The notes under the pieces: model-generated
Database searches by the model: none
Told to the model about the DNA's origin: nothing
Seen by the model: only the letters and a program-made list of their open reading frames with translations
Source of the DNA: Chitinophagaceae bacterium
GTDB taxonomy: Bacteria > Bacteroidota > Bacteroidia > Chitinophagales > UBA10324
Length of the DNA stretch: 64,000 nucleotides
Assembly (NCBI GenBank): GCA_016717285.1
Contig: JADKFU010000005.1
Location: forward strand, 2,154,501-2,218,500
Direction of reading: 5' to 3'
Translations under genes and position numbers: made by a program
Part shown: positions 55,418 to 64,000 of the stretch, piece after piece
Layout of the letters: every line of letters begins with the position of its first letter
Numbering within the stretch: the first letter of the stretch is position 1

Positions 55418-57406
55418 CAAAGAAAAAAATCCTATTTACTTTTTTTACTGATCCTGTTACTTCCGGTTTTTTCTTTTGCCCAAAAGCAGGGGCAAGCACT
55501 TATTGACTCCCTCCTTTCCGAATTGCAAACGGCAACCGAAGATACGGGCAAGGTGAACCTCCTGATTAATCTTAGCTATAACTACACCCTAACAGATCCT
55601 GATATGGCTTTAAAATATGGAAATCAGGGATTGCAACTTGCGGAAAAACTCAATTGGAAAAAAGGAATTGCCAATGCAAACAGAACGATAGGTATCAACT
55701 ACTGCTTTGGAAAATCCGAATATTCAAAAAGCCTGGATTATTTTTTAAAAGCATTGGACCAGGTGGAGGAAATGAAAGACAGGTCAGGCATGGCAAGGGT
55801 GCTCAGTAATCTTGGAGTTGTTTACTGGTACCAATCCGATTTTCCCAAAGCACTGGAATATTATTTTAACGCATTAAAGATAGATGATGAACTGGGTGAC
55901 AAGAGCGGAGTGGCACGTACACTTGGCAATATCGGTATTGTGTATAACAGCCAGGAAGATTTTCCTAAAGCGTTGGAGTATATGCTTAAGGCAAATAAGA
56001 TAGATGAAGAACAAGGAAATACCAGCGGAATAGCTTCCAATCTTGGCAACATCGGCGAGATATACAGAAGCCTTTCAGATTATCCAAAAGCATTGGAATA
56101 TGAAACAAAAGCGCTGAAGTTATGTGAAGAACTGGGAGATAAAAACGGTATCGCCAGAAACCTCGGAAATATCGGAGCTGTTTATAACAATCAAAGGAAT
56201 TACCTCAAAGCATTGGAGTATTATTTTAAAGCATTAAAGATCAGTAAAGAGTTGGGCCTTAAAATCGGAATGGCAACAAACCTCGGCGATATTGGAGGAA
56301 CCTATTTAGCTATCGCAAAAGACAGCAAAAAAGAGGAGCTCAATAAACTATTTGCCGGCAGTGAGGCGAGGGCATTGCAACAGGCCAGGGCTTACACAGA
56401 TAGTGCAATAGTTATACTGAGGGAAATCGGGGAGTTAAATACATTGTTCAGCAATTATGAAAAGTTGAGTGAGATACAGTCATTGCTTGGAGATCAAAAA
56501 GGCGCACTGGAAAGTTTTAAGAACTATGCCACCATCAAAGATTCTGTATTTAATATCGAGAAGAATAAGAAGCTGACCGAAACCGCCATGCAATATGAAT
56601 TCGATAAAAAGGAAGCAGCCGCAAAAGCACAGCAGGAAAAAAGCTACATACGACAACGCAATATCCGCAATTCAATAGCGGCAGGGCTTGCCGGTGCGCT
56701 TATTTTTTTAGCAGTAGTTTATCGTCAGCGCAACAGGATTGGCAAAGAGAAAAAAAAGAGCGATGCAGAAAAACAACGCAGCGAAGAATTACTGCTCAAT
56801 ATTCTTCCGGCCGAAGTAGCAGATGAACTGAAAACTACCGGAAGAGCTAAAGCCAAAGCGTTTACGATGGTGACCGTTATGTTCACCGATTTCAAAGATT
56901 TCACACGTGTCAGTGAAAAGGTAAGCGCCGAATTATTGGTCGATGAAATACATTATTGCTTCAGCGCCTTCGACAACATCATTCAGAAATACAAAATAGA
57001 AAAAATAAAAACTATAGGTGATGCCTATCTCTGTGCAAGCGGTTTGCCTGTTTCAAGCTATACACATGCCGTCGATATGGTAAGGGCTGCAATTGAAATA
57101 CGCGACTTTATGTTTATCCGAAAAAAAGAGAAAGAGGCCAAAGAAGAAATCCCTTTTGAGTTGCGGATAGGAATTCATACCGGACCTGTGGTGGCCGGTA
57201 TCGTAGGCCTGAAAAAATACGCTTATGACATCTGGGGCGACACCGTAAATACTGCTGCCCGCATGGAACAAAACAGTGAAGTAGGTAAAGTAAACATCAG
57301 CGGCAGCACCTATGAATTGGTAAAAGAACGATTTAAATGTGTGCACAGGGGGAAAATTGAGGCGAAAAATAAGGGAGTGATTGATATGTATTTTGCGGAG
57401 TTGTGA
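55418..57406 (+). CDS. Class III adenylate cyclase with N-terminal TPR repeats (start unclear)
   Basis: About 660 residues. The frame opens after a TAG at 55415 and encodes KKSYLLFLLILLLPVFSFAQ, a signal peptide, yet no ATG, GTG or TTG precedes it. The first possible start, a TTG at 55523, would remove it, so the true start is lost or shifted by a base. Six tandem TPR repeats of 40 residues follow (FPKALEYYFNALKIDDELGD KSGVARTLGNIGIVY), then a membrane helix (SIAAGLAGALIFLAVVYR), a coiled coil and the cyclase domain. Catalytic features are the metal-binding Asp in VMFTDFKDFT, the adenine-specifying Lys in KIKTIGDAYL, and Asp/Asn/Arg in YDIWGDTVNTAARME. Exported TPRs would sense outside signals and the domain makes cAMP inside. 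Confidence 0.85.
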   Translation, partial: QRKKSYLLFLLILLLPVFSFAQKQGQALIDSLLSELQTATEDTGKVNLLINLSYNYTLTDPDMALKYGNQGLQLAEKLNWKKGIANANRTIGINYCFGKSEYSKSLDYFLKALDQVEEMKDRSGMARVLSNLGVVYWYQSDFPKALEYYFNALKIDDELGDKSGVARTLGNIGIVYNSQEDFPKALEYMLKANKIDEEQGNTSGIASNLGNIGEIYRSLSDYPKALEYETKALKLCEELGDKNGIARNLGNIGAVYNNQRNYLKALEYYFKALKISKELGLKIGMATNLGDIGGTYLAIAKDSKKEELNKLFAGSEARALQQARAYTDSAIVILREIGELNTLFSNYEKLSEIQSLLGDQKGALESFKNYATIKDSVFNIEKNKKLTETAMQYEFDKKEAAAKAQQEKSYIRQRNIRNSIAAGLAGALIFLAVVYRQRNRIGKEKKKSDAEKQRSEELLLNILPAEVADELKTTGRAKAKAFTMVTVMFTDFKDFTRVSEKVSAELLVDEIHYCFSAFDNIIQKYKIEKIKTIGDAYLCASGLPVSSYTHAVDMVRAAIEIRDFMFIRKKEKEAKEEIPFELRIGIHTGPVVAGIVGLKKYAYDIWGDTVNTAARMEQNSEVGKVNISGSTYELVKERFKCVHRGKIEAKNKGVIDMYFAEL

Positions 57407-57485
57407 TGAGCGATGGATGGGTCAGAAAAAAATAACTTCACACAGAATTGCATTGCATCCTACCAACAGTAAGGAATATTGTGGC

Positions 57486-57501
57486 ATGGTAGTGCTACCA
57501 T
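57486..57501. terminator. Possible small hairpin between convergent genes
   Basis: ATGGTAG-TG-CTACCAT is a perfect palindrome between the convergent cyclase and esterase genes. The T-tract that follows is weak (CAACTTTT), so a terminator role is uncertain. Confidence 0.35.
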
Positions 57502-57522
57502 TCAACTTTTCGTCTCTGAATG

Positions 57523-58308
57523 TCACCTGTCCTTCTTGTTTTGTCTGAACAACCATTCCATCATCATCGGATCGCTGTAAGCTGCTATCCAGGAGAAATG
57601 GCCAACTTCGGGATATTGTGTATAGCCCGGATGAGCGCCAGCCTTATTTAAAGCTCCTGCCATTTCAAACGACAGTTCAGGACTTACGGCAGGATCTTCA
57701 GCACCGGTAAAAATCCAAATTGGAATATGCGAGATCAGGGAAGCTTTTGATGCGTCACCTCCGCCGCAAACCGGTACCGCTGCTGCAAATAAATCAGGAT
57801 ACCTTGCCAGTGCGTCAAACGTGCCAAACCCACCCATCGAAAGTCCGGTTATATAAATACGGTTCGTATCAACGCGGTATTGTGTGATAAGCTGCTGAAT
57901 AAGTTCCCTCAAAAGCACCATGGGTTTAGCTGGTGAAGGATTAAACTTGACACTGCTGTTTCGATCAGCGAAATTAGCCCAACTGCTATTGTCAGGACAT
58001 TGCGGTGCCACCACAATAGCAGGATGCAATTTCATATTCTGATCTGTGGAAAAATTCAAGACGCCCCATTTTAGCTGGGCATTGTTATCACTGCCCCGCT
58101 CGCCGGATCCATGTAAAAAAATCACCAGCGGATACTTGCGCATAGTGTCATAATCCGGACTTAGCATCCTGTATTTTAAGGTATCTCCTTTTGCAGAGGT
58201 ATACATTTCATAACTGAATAAAGGCGGTTGTGAAAAAGTATAGGTGGTACTGCCGCAACAAAAAAGCAACACCCATAGGATGGAAAATGGTGATGATAAA
58301 CGTTTCAT
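57523..58308 (-). CDS. Secreted alpha/beta hydrolase (PHB depolymerase/prolyl-oligopeptidase-like esterase)
   Basis: Exported hydrolase of 261 residues with a signal peptide ending near TYTFSQ (about 27). The oxyanion-hole motif is VIFLHGSGERGSDN. The nucleophile Ser is in YITGLSMGGFGTFDA (about 165), the catalytic Asp probably in FTGAEDPAVS, and the His in YPEVGHFSW. It lines up with the secreted esterases of the dienelactone-hydrolase-like group that often de-esterify polysaccharides or cleave short-chain esters. Single gene; no sorting domain, so it probably stays in the periplasm. Confidence 0.88.
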   Translation of the reverse strand: MKRLSSPFSILWVLLFCCGSTTYTFSQPPLFSYEMYTSAKGDTLKYRMLSPDYDTMRKYPLVIFLHGSGERGSDNNAQLKWGVLNFSTDQNMKLHPAIVVAPQCPDNSSWANFADRNSSVKFNPSPAKPMVLLRELIQQLITQYRVDTNRIYITGLSMGGFGTFDALARYPDLFAAAVPVCGGGDASKASLISHIPIWIFTGAEDPAVSPELSFEMAGALNKAGAHPGYTQYPEVGHFSWIAAYSDPMMMEWLFRQNKKDR

Positions 58309-58722
58309 TTTTTTGTTTTTCTGAATGTCTGATTACTTCATGTAATATAATAATTTCTAAAAAAAGCCAGCCGCATTTACGGCAAGAGTTCACTTTTCTT
58401 ACAACCACGTACTATTTAAAAATCATTCATAAATATTTTTTTGTGCAATCATTTATATCTGACATTTTATTAAAGAAAGCAAAATCGGAATGTTACACTT
58501 AGGCTCCTTCAAAAAAAAACTTCACGCAATTTGAAACTATTTCTAAGGTTTTTTATGGATAATGCTAAATCGTGCAATTGTTGCAAAATAAATGAAGCCG
58601 CTTCAGGTTGGTGAAACGGCTTCTCATAAAATGGCTAACAGTTGATATTAAAACCTTAACCCGTGCGCAATTTGGAGTTAGAGGGTGAACTGACTTTTGA
58701 CATTTTTTTCTCGTTGAAAAAA
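58309..58722. other. 414-bp intergenic region
   Basis: AT-rich, with promoter region of the esterase at its left end and the terminator of the repeat protein gene (58594-58623). No gene seen. Confidence 0.5.
58594..58623 (-). terminator. Terminator of the 1277-residue repeat protein gene
   Basis: GAAGCCG-C-TTCA pairs with TGAA-A-CGGCTTC around GGTTGG with one mismatch. On the minus strand it is followed by ATTTATTTTGC. It lies 100 bp past the stop at 58723. Confidence 0.65.
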
Positions 58723-61700
58723 TTACTGCACCATCAGCTTTTCCATTCGAATGCCTTCTTCCGAAATCATTTGTACGAAATACATTCCTTTTGAAAATTG
58801 AACGGTGTTGATTGATAAGGAATGATCCCCTGCTTCCATTGATTCATTTACCAGGTTGGATACTTCCTTTCCATTCACATCAAAAATTTTCAACGTCACT
58901 TGCGATGAGTATGTGAGGATGAAATGAATGGTGGTGGTTGCGGAGGAAGGATTAGGGTAAATTTCAAAGCCTGATTGCAATGGCATAACACCGCGGGCTT
59001 TCATTGGAGCAGTGGTAAAGAATGCTTTATCTGACCAATCAGAAGTTACTGATGGATGCCTGTTGCACACTCCTTTTACCTGCCACGCGTATTCTGTGCC
59101 TGTAGAAAGTTCATTGATAAATTTGACTTCATCGGGGATCTTATCCAAGATGACCCAAGTATCAGTTTTTTTTACTTTGTATCTTAATTTATAGCTGTTA
59201 GCATCAGAGTTGGAATTCCATGATAGCAGGATGGAAACAGGAGTGATGTTGCTTGCTGAGAGGTTCAGCGGACTTATACAAAATCCTTCGTCAAACTGAC
59301 CATCGCAGTTGTCATCGATGTTATTAAGTAATTCGATGGCCCCGGGATGCACAGATGCATCTGAATCATTACAATCAGTATTGTCTAAAACATAACCGGC
59401 CGGCATAATGCAGTATTGTGCGATGATCGTATCATTGTCATTTCCATAACTATCATTGTCGTTGTCAGCATATCCAGTGCAGTCTTCACAATTGTCATCA
59501 ATCAATGCATTGCAATTATCATCGATTCCATTACCGCATACTTCAGCTGTTGAAGGATTGATGGATGCATTGCCGTCGTCGCAATCTCCACCACTTAATA
59601 CATAACCGGCAGGCACTATGCAATCCGCTGCAAAAAAGCTACTGAAGGGATCACCATGGTTATCACCATCCACATCTGCAAAAACAGTAAGGCCAATACA
59701 TGGCGCTGAAGAAAATTTTACCACCCAATAATCATCAGAACCCTGGCTCTCTTCATCTTTAGAGCCAGAAATACCGGATTGTGAAGTGCCACCGATCAGG
59801 TAACCTTCATCGGATGTTTGAATGTTTGAACGCAGGTAATCAACGCTGCTGCCGCCACTGGTATACTGCCACTCGATGTTGCCTGAATCATCCACTTTCA
59901 CCATCCAATAATCATAATCACCTTTACTTGTTTGATTTTTATCTCCTGAGATTCCTGAGAATGAAGACCCACCAAGCACGAACCCCCCATCACTGTTTTG
60001 AATTACGGAGTTCAGATAATCATGTGAGTCACCTCCAATTGTATTCTGCCATTGAATATTGCCTGAATTATCAAGCTTCACTATCCAATAATCCTCATAG
60101 CCTTTGCACGCTTCTGTTTTATCCCCTGAAATGCCGGAATCAGAACTACCGCCAAGGAGATAACCCCCATCAATGGTTTGTATTACTGAAGCCAGAGAAT
60201 TACTGCCAGTGCCGCCAATAGTATTCTGCCATTTGATGTTGCCTGAACCGTCCAGCTTCACCACCCAATAGTCAGCAGATCCTTGGCTCGCTTCGGTTTT
60301 ATCTCCTGAAATGCCGGAATAAGAAGAACCACCAAGCAGGTATCCGCCATCAGTGGTTTGAATAGCAGAACCTAAAAAATCCTGACTATTACCACCAATT
60401 GTATTCTGCCACTGAATATTGCCTAAAGCGTCCAGCTTCACGACCCAATAATCAGCATAACCTTTGCTTGGTTGATTTTTATCTCCTGAAATTCCGGAAT
60501 GTGAATAACCTCCAAGCAAGTAACCACCGTCGGTTGTTTGAACAAGATTCTTTAGTTCATCCAGCTTATTACCACCGATTGTATTTTGCCAAACTATATT
60601 GCCTGCAACATCAAGTTTCAAAATCCAATAGTCATAGTCACCCTGAGAATTCTCTGTTTTATCTTCTGAAATATTAGAAAAGGAAATGCCTCCAATCAGG
60701 TAACCACCATCAGTTTGAACAATAGATCGTACGTAATCTGCTCCAGTACCGCCGATGGTATTCTGCCACTGGATTGTGCCAGTATTATTGAGCTTGACTA
60801 TCCAATAATCACTAAAAATCTGACAAACTTCTGTTTTATCGCCTGAAATACCGGATTCTGAACCGCCCCCTATAAGGTAGCCACCATCAGTTGTTTGAAT
60901 TACGCATGACAGTTCATCAATTGAATTCCCGCCAATAGTATTTTGCCATTGAATTTCCGGAGTGCCTTCTGCAGGACAATTGTCATCAATCAACGTGTTG
61001 CAGTCATCATCCATTCCATTACTGCATACCTCTATTTTTGAAGGATTAATTGCTGAGTTGCTGTCATTGCAATCCAGGTTGTTAAACACATAACCATACG
61101 GCACAGAACAATTTGCATTGAAGTTGCTGTTGGCAGCATCGCCGTAGGTATCGCCATCCACATCAGCAAAAAGCGTGAAACCATTGCATATAAGTTTCAC
61201 CACCCAATAATCAAAAGTACCAAATGGGCCCTGGTTGGCTTCTGTTTTATCTCCCCCAATGTCCGATCTTGATTCACCTGCCAATATGTAATTACCATCC
61301 ACCGTCAGACTAACGGAATAGAGATTATCATCATAATTGCCGCCAATGGTATTTTGCCATTCAATATTGCCATTATCATTTAATTTTACCACCCAATAGT
61401 CATGCTGACCCTGACTCACTTCAGTTTTATCTCCTGAAATACCGGAGTACGAAGTGCCTCCGATCAGATAACCACTGTCATTGGCTTGAATAACAGAAAA
61501 CACACCATCATCTGAATTCCCGCCAATTGTATTTTGCCACTGAATATTGCCGGAGCCGTCCAGCTTCACCACCCAATAGTCAGTATATCCCGAAATTCCC
61601 TGGCTCTCTTCGGTTTTATCTCCTGAAATGTTTGACCATGAAGTTCCGCCCAGAAGGTATCCTCCACCATTGGTTTGAATAACAGAAATCAGAAAATCAT

Positions 61701-62556
61701 TTCCACTCCCTCCAATAGTATTTTGCCACTGAATGCTGCCTGAACCATCCAGTTTCACCACCCAATAGTCACTCTCACCCTTGCTCGCTTCGGCTTTATC
61801 TCCCGAAATTCCGGAAGACGAAAAACCACCAAGCAGATAACCGTCATCAGTGGTTTGAATCACATCATTCAATTGATCATCGTTATTCCCGCCAATAGTG
61901 TTTTGCCATAAAATGTTACCGGAACCATCCAGTTTCACCACCCAATAGTCAGAACCTTGGTTCGCTTCCGTTTTATCTCCTGAAATACCCGAAAAGGAAC
62001 TGCCGCCAAGCAGATAACCTCCATCCGTAGTTTGAATAACAGATCCCAATTCTTCATGGCCGGTGCCACCAATATCATTTTGCCATAGAATATTTCCCAA
62101 GCTATCTAGTTTCACCACCCAGAAATCATCATTACTGCCCCCATAGTGCATTTCGGTCTTGTCACCTGAAATATCTGATCTTGATCCTCCACCAAGCAGG
62201 TAACCGCCGTCAGTAGTTTGAATAACAGCAGTTAATTGATCCAGGTCATCGCCTCCAATAGTATTTTGCCATTGAATATTACCGGAAGCATCCAGTTTTA
62301 CTACCCAATAATCCTGATGGTAATCTGTACCTTCACTCCATTGGCTTGGTTCGGTTTTATCCCCTGAAATACCCGATTGTGAAGTGCCACCAAGCAAGGA
62401 TCCTCCATCAGTAGTTTGAATCATGCATGACAGGTTATCATATGAACTCCCGCCAATAGTATTTTGCCATTGAATTTCAGGCGCTGTTATTTGTGCGGTT
62501 ACAATTGAATATGTGAAACAAAGAACAGTGATTGAAAGTGTGATTAGATTTTTCAT
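58723..62556 (-). CDS. T9SS-secreted repeat protein: two seven-repeat propeller blocks with MopE-like motifs
   Basis: Protein of 1277 residues with a signal peptide (MKNLITLSITVLCFTYSIVT AQ). Residues about 28-450 hold seven repeats of about 60 residues with the pattern IQWQNTIGG, SVIQTTDGGYLLGG, SGISGDKTE, DYWVVKLDGSGN. A MopE-like motif follows (DVDGDTYGD ... LDCNDSNSAINPSKIEVCSN GMDDDCNTLIDDNC). Residues about 535-935 hold seven more repeats of the same kind, then two further MopE-like motifs. A fibronectin type III domain (LNLSASNITPVSILLSWNSN) and a type A T9SS sorting domain (FEIYPNPSSATTTIHFILTY ... MEKLMVQ) complete it. Seven repeats per block suggests two seven-bladed propellers, and the Asp-rich motifs probably bind calcium. 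Function unknown; surface display is certain only by the sorting domain. Confidence 0.88.
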   Translation of the reverse strand: MKNLITLSITVLCFTYSIVTAQITAPEIQWQNTIGGSSYDNLSCMIQTTDGGSLLGGTSQSGISGDKTEPSQWSEGTDYHQDYWVVKLDASGNIQWQNTIGGDDLDQLTAVIQTTDGGYLLGGGSRSDISGDKTEMHYGGSNDDFWVVKLDSLGNILWQNDIGGTGHEELGSVIQTTDGGYLLGGSSFSGISGDKTEANQGSDYWVVKLDGSGNILWQNTIGGNNDDQLNDVIQTTDDGYLLGGFSSSGISGDKAEASKGESDYWVVKLDGSGSIQWQNTIGGSGNDFLISVIQTNGGGYLLGGTSWSNISGDKTEESQGISGYTDYWVVKLDGSGNIQWQNTIGGNSDDGVFSVIQANDSGYLIGGTSYSGISGDKTEVSQGQHDYWVVKLNDNGNIEWQNTIGGNYDDNLYSVSLTVDGNYILAGESRSDIGGDKTEANQGPFGTFDYWVVKLICNGFTLFADVDGDTYGDAANSNFNANCSVPYGYVFNNLDCNDSNSAINPSKIEVCSNGMDDDCNTLIDDNCPAEGTPEIQWQNTIGGNSIDELSCVIQTTDGGYLIGGGSESGISGDKTEVCQIFSDYWIVKLNNTGTIQWQNTIGGTGADYVRSIVQTDGGYLIGGISFSNISEDKTENSQGDYDYWILKLDVAGNIVWQNTIGGNKLDELKNLVQTTDGGYLLGGYSHSGISGDKNQPSKGYADYWVVKLDALGNIQWQNTIGGNSQDFLGSAIQTTDGGYLLGGSSYSGISGDKTEASQGSADYWVVKLDGSGNIKWQNTIGGTGSNSLASVIQTIDGGYLLGGSSDSGISGDKTEACKGYEDYWIVKLDNSGNIQWQNTIGGDSHDYLNSVIQNSDGGFVLGGSSFSGISGDKNQTSKGDYDYWMVKVDDSGNIEWQYTSGGSSVDYLRSNIQTSDEGYLIGGTSQSGISGSKDEESQGSDDYWVVKFSSAPCIGLTVFADVDGDNHGDPFSSFFAADCIVPAGYVLSGGDCDDGNASINPSTAEVCGNGIDDNCNALIDDNCEDCTGYADNDNDSYGNDNDTIIAQYCIMPAGYVLDNTDCNDSDASVHPGAIELLNNIDDNCDGQFDEGFCISPLNLSASNITPVSILLSWNSNSDANSYKLRYKVKKTDTWVILDKIPDEVKFINELSTGTEYAWQVKGVCNRHPSVTSDWSDKAFFTTAPMKARGVMPLQSGFEIYPNPSSATTTIHFILTYSSQVTLKIFDVNGKEVSNLVNESMEAGDHSLSINTVQFSKGMYFVQMISEEGIRMEKLMVQ

Positions 62557-63067
62557 ATGAGCATTGATTTTGTAAAAGGTTAGAAATAAGAATACGGAAG
62601 GATGGATTGATAAAATCTGGTGGCGAACTTTGTAAACTAACTTTTTCGCTCAGAGATGTTGACATACCACGTCTTGCTTTCAGTGACAAACAAAGTTGAA
62701 TTCATCTTGCTTTTGGATCCATGACGGTAATCATGTAAATGGATGATATTTCTCATTTATAAGAGTGTCAGGTAATAAGTCAGGTGGCTGCTTCCGGATT
62801 TTGAAAAAACGGCTTCAGGAGAGCCTGCTTCTGTTTCTGTTCCTAACAAAATACAGCGCTATAAATATATTTACAACCTGTTGAAGAGGCCTTCGTTTGT
62901 CAATAGCATTAACTTTCCTGGTAAGAAGAGATTTGAAAAGCCGGCTTGGTTTTCTTTGCTAACCATACAGCATTCAATACGACCATTTTAATAATTCTCC
63001 AGAAGTGTTATGATCTTCTTTTACCTTTTATTTACCTAACAGAAGGCAAAAAAGAATTGGTGAAGAA
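62557..63067. other. 511-bp intergenic region
   Basis: I see no gene, hairpin with T-run or repeat. It must hold the promoter of the repeat protein at its left end and the 3' end of the holin-like operon at its right end. Confidence 0.5.
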
Positions 63068-63424
63068 TCAGTAAGAAGTTGCCGATGGCCAGAATAAATA
63101 GGAAACCAAAGTGCCTGCAACAGCCATCGTGCAGGCAATAATTACAGCAGCAGAAAATGTTTTCACTGTGAATCCCTTAAACAACTTATCAGTGAGTATG
63201 ATGACAATTGCAGTCACCAGCAACCTGACAAAAAATGAGAGAAGACCTAACGTAACAATATTCATTGGTAATCTCAGCAGAAATCCCACCGTAGCATTCA
63301 GAATGCCTATCACCAATGCAACTGCTATGGCTGTTCCAAAACTTTTGATATCAACGGATGGCAGCAGGTAAGCCAATAAGAAAAGTAAACCTGCATTAAT
63401 AAGCAGTTCGAGCAGAAAATTCAC
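63068..63424 (-). CDS. Four-helix membrane protein of the phage holin family (4TM)
   Basis: Protein of 118 residues consisting almost entirely of four hydrophobic helices (LLELLINAGLLFLLAYLLPS, TAIAVALVIGILNATVGFLL, IVTLGLLSFFVRLLVTAIVI, FSAAVIIACTMAVAGTLVSY). The spacing and the LPxNIVTLGLLSFFV motif match the family called phage holin family/4TM (PF04020-like), which in Bacteroidota is a housekeeping inner membrane protein rather than a prophage gene. It starts 1 bp after the lipoprotein gene, so they are one operon. Confidence 0.8.
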   Translation of the reverse strand: MNFLLELLINAGLLFLLAYLLPSVDIKSFGTAIAVALVIGILNATVGFLLRLPMNIVTLGLLSFFVRLLVTAIVIILTDKLFKGFTVKTFSAAVIIACTMAVAGTLVSYLFWPSATSY

Positions 63425-63425
63425 T

Positions 63426-63830
63426 TCAATCAGCTTTTAAAGTCATCTCAGAACCATCGCCCGCAGTTATCTTCATGGTATTATCTGTCAACTCTTTCAC
63501 CGTGAAGTTTTCAGAAACACTGGCCCCTTCATATTGCCACGATAACATGGTTCCATCATAACTCCAGGTACCCTCCCGTGTTTCCATCGGACTGCTCATA
63601 GAAACTTTTCCATTGCTGTAAAAAGTGATCGTTTCTTTTTGTTCATCGCGCGTTATTTTATCCTTGTCTCCTTCAGCATCCGTTTCACGCGTGGCATGCC
63701 ATGTTTTTTGAGAAGCGCCTGATATCATTTGAGAAGGATTATTGTCGGCATCGTTATGTTTAACATCATTTTTACACGCAGTAAATCCAACAACAAACAG
63801 CATCGCCATTACAAAGATTGAGATTTTCAT
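63426..63830 (-). CDS. Small lipocalin-like lipoprotein
   Basis: Lipoprotein of 134 residues with MKISIFVMAMLFVVGFTACK and lipobox FTAC. The mature domain has short beta-strands with the pattern KETITFYSNGKVSMSSPMET, REGTWSYDGTMLSWQYEG, MKITAGDGSEMTLKAD, as in lipocalin-like (DUF4923/DUF5004-type) domains of Bacteroidota. It sits between a LysM protein gene (20 bp upstream) and the holin-like gene (1 bp downstream). Ligand unknown. Confidence 0.7.
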   Translation of the reverse strand: MKISIFVMAMLFVVGFTACKNDVKHNDADNNPSQMISGASQKTWHATRETDAEGDKDKITRDEQKETITFYSNGKVSMSSPMETREGTWSYDGTMLSWQYEGASVSENFTVKELTDNTMKITAGDGSEMTLKAD

Positions 63831-63850
63831 AAGTTTCTGTTTTTTATGAA

Positions 63851-64000
63851 TTATGGAATTATAATTTTTTGACCGGGATGAATGAGATCCGGATTCTTAA
63901 TGACCTCCTTATTAGCTTCAAATATTCTCCTCCACTCATTCGCATCACCGTAGTGAGCCTGTGCGATTTTTGATAGCGAATCTCCCGCCTTCACTTCATA
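63851..64000 (-). CDS. LysM domain protein (3' end only)
   Basis: The last 49 codons of a minus-strand gene that enters from the right edge. They read YEVKAGDSLSKIAQAHYGDA NEWRRIFEANKEVIKNPDLI and HPGQKIIIP, a complete LysM fold at the very C-terminus. This placement fits YgaU/Kbp-type proteins (BON domain followed by LysM), which bind potassium or peptidoglycan, but the N-terminal part is outside the window. It is probably the first gene seen here of a three-gene operon with the lipoprotein and holin-like genes. Confidence 0.85.
   Translation of the reverse strand, partial: YEVKAGDSLSKIAQAHYGDANEWRRIFEANKEVIKNPDLIHPGQKIIIP

Noticed and set aside
58723..62556. DNA repeats resembling a CRISPR or satellite array
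   Set aside because: The period of about 170-190 bp corresponds to protein repeats in one continuous reading frame; units are too long and variable for CRISPR.
63068..63424. Holin-like gene as evidence of a prophage
   Set aside because: No other phage genes nearby; the four-helix family is a common chromosomal membrane protein in this phylum.

Overview
The window is chromosomal DNA of a member of the Bacteroidota, probably a Chitinophagales/Sphingobacteriales-like lineage. Four large secreted proteins end in type IX secretion (T9SS) sorting domains. Promoters fit the TTG...TAnnTTTG consensus, and Shine-Dalgarno sites are mostly absent. An ECF sigma factor is paired with a membrane-tethered beta-barrel protein, and a sensor of the Reg_prop/Y_Y_Y/HisKA_3 type is present. 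I saw no tRNA, rRNA, CRISPR array, complete transposon or prophage.

Layout. 0-3.1 kb: partial miaB and a cytochrome c/copper monooxygenase-like T9SS protein. 3.4-9.2 kb: a TetR-controlled tripartite drug efflux operon (TetR, TolC, EmrA-like, EmrB-like) followed by a Gfo/Idh/MocA oxidoreductase. 9.4-16.4 kb: minus-strand M36-like metallopeptidase, Kir-type potassium channel, Kup potassium importer and a small conserved protein. 16.6-21.7 kb: a compact four-gene envelope operon of unknown role. 21.7-22.4 kb: gene debris. 22.4-27.8 kb: a DNA-repair-flavoured cluster (DUF72, three-domain LigD, a small gene with a nonsense codon, YihY, Fpg/Nei glycosylase). 27.9-37.8 kb: single-gene housekeeping and accessory functions (response regulator, SpoIIAA-like, SdiA-regulated-like, DinB, SRPBCC, TPR lipoprotein, SulP, VOC, MOSC, propeller lipoprotein). 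37.9-41.4 kb: minus-strand lactonase-like lipoprotein, beta-barrel protein and ECF sigma factor. 41.7-47.1 kb: four genes, each broken by several single-base indels. 47.3-54.6 kb: a minus-strand T9SS adhesin-like protein, a NarL-type regulator and its giant propeller histidine kinase. 55.4-57.4 kb: a TPR/adenylate cyclase protein. 57.5-64 kb: an esterase, a 1277-residue repeat protein with two seven-repeat blocks, a holin-like membrane protein, a lipoprotein and a partial LysM protein.

Themes. Much of the coding capacity is aimed at the envelope and outside of the cell. A second theme is integrity. From about 22 to 55 kb many genes carry single-base indels or nonsense changes, with the highest density at 40.9-47.1 kb, whereas the two ends of the window look clean. 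The shifted frames still encode well-conserved protein, so either the gene decay is recent or the consensus sequence there is poor. Heptanucleotide tandem repeats touch the 3' ends of several minus-strand genes.

The least explained intact unit is the four-gene operon at 16.6-21.7 kb. The most distinctive single proteins are the double seven-repeat T9SS protein and the cytochrome/PHM-like fusion.
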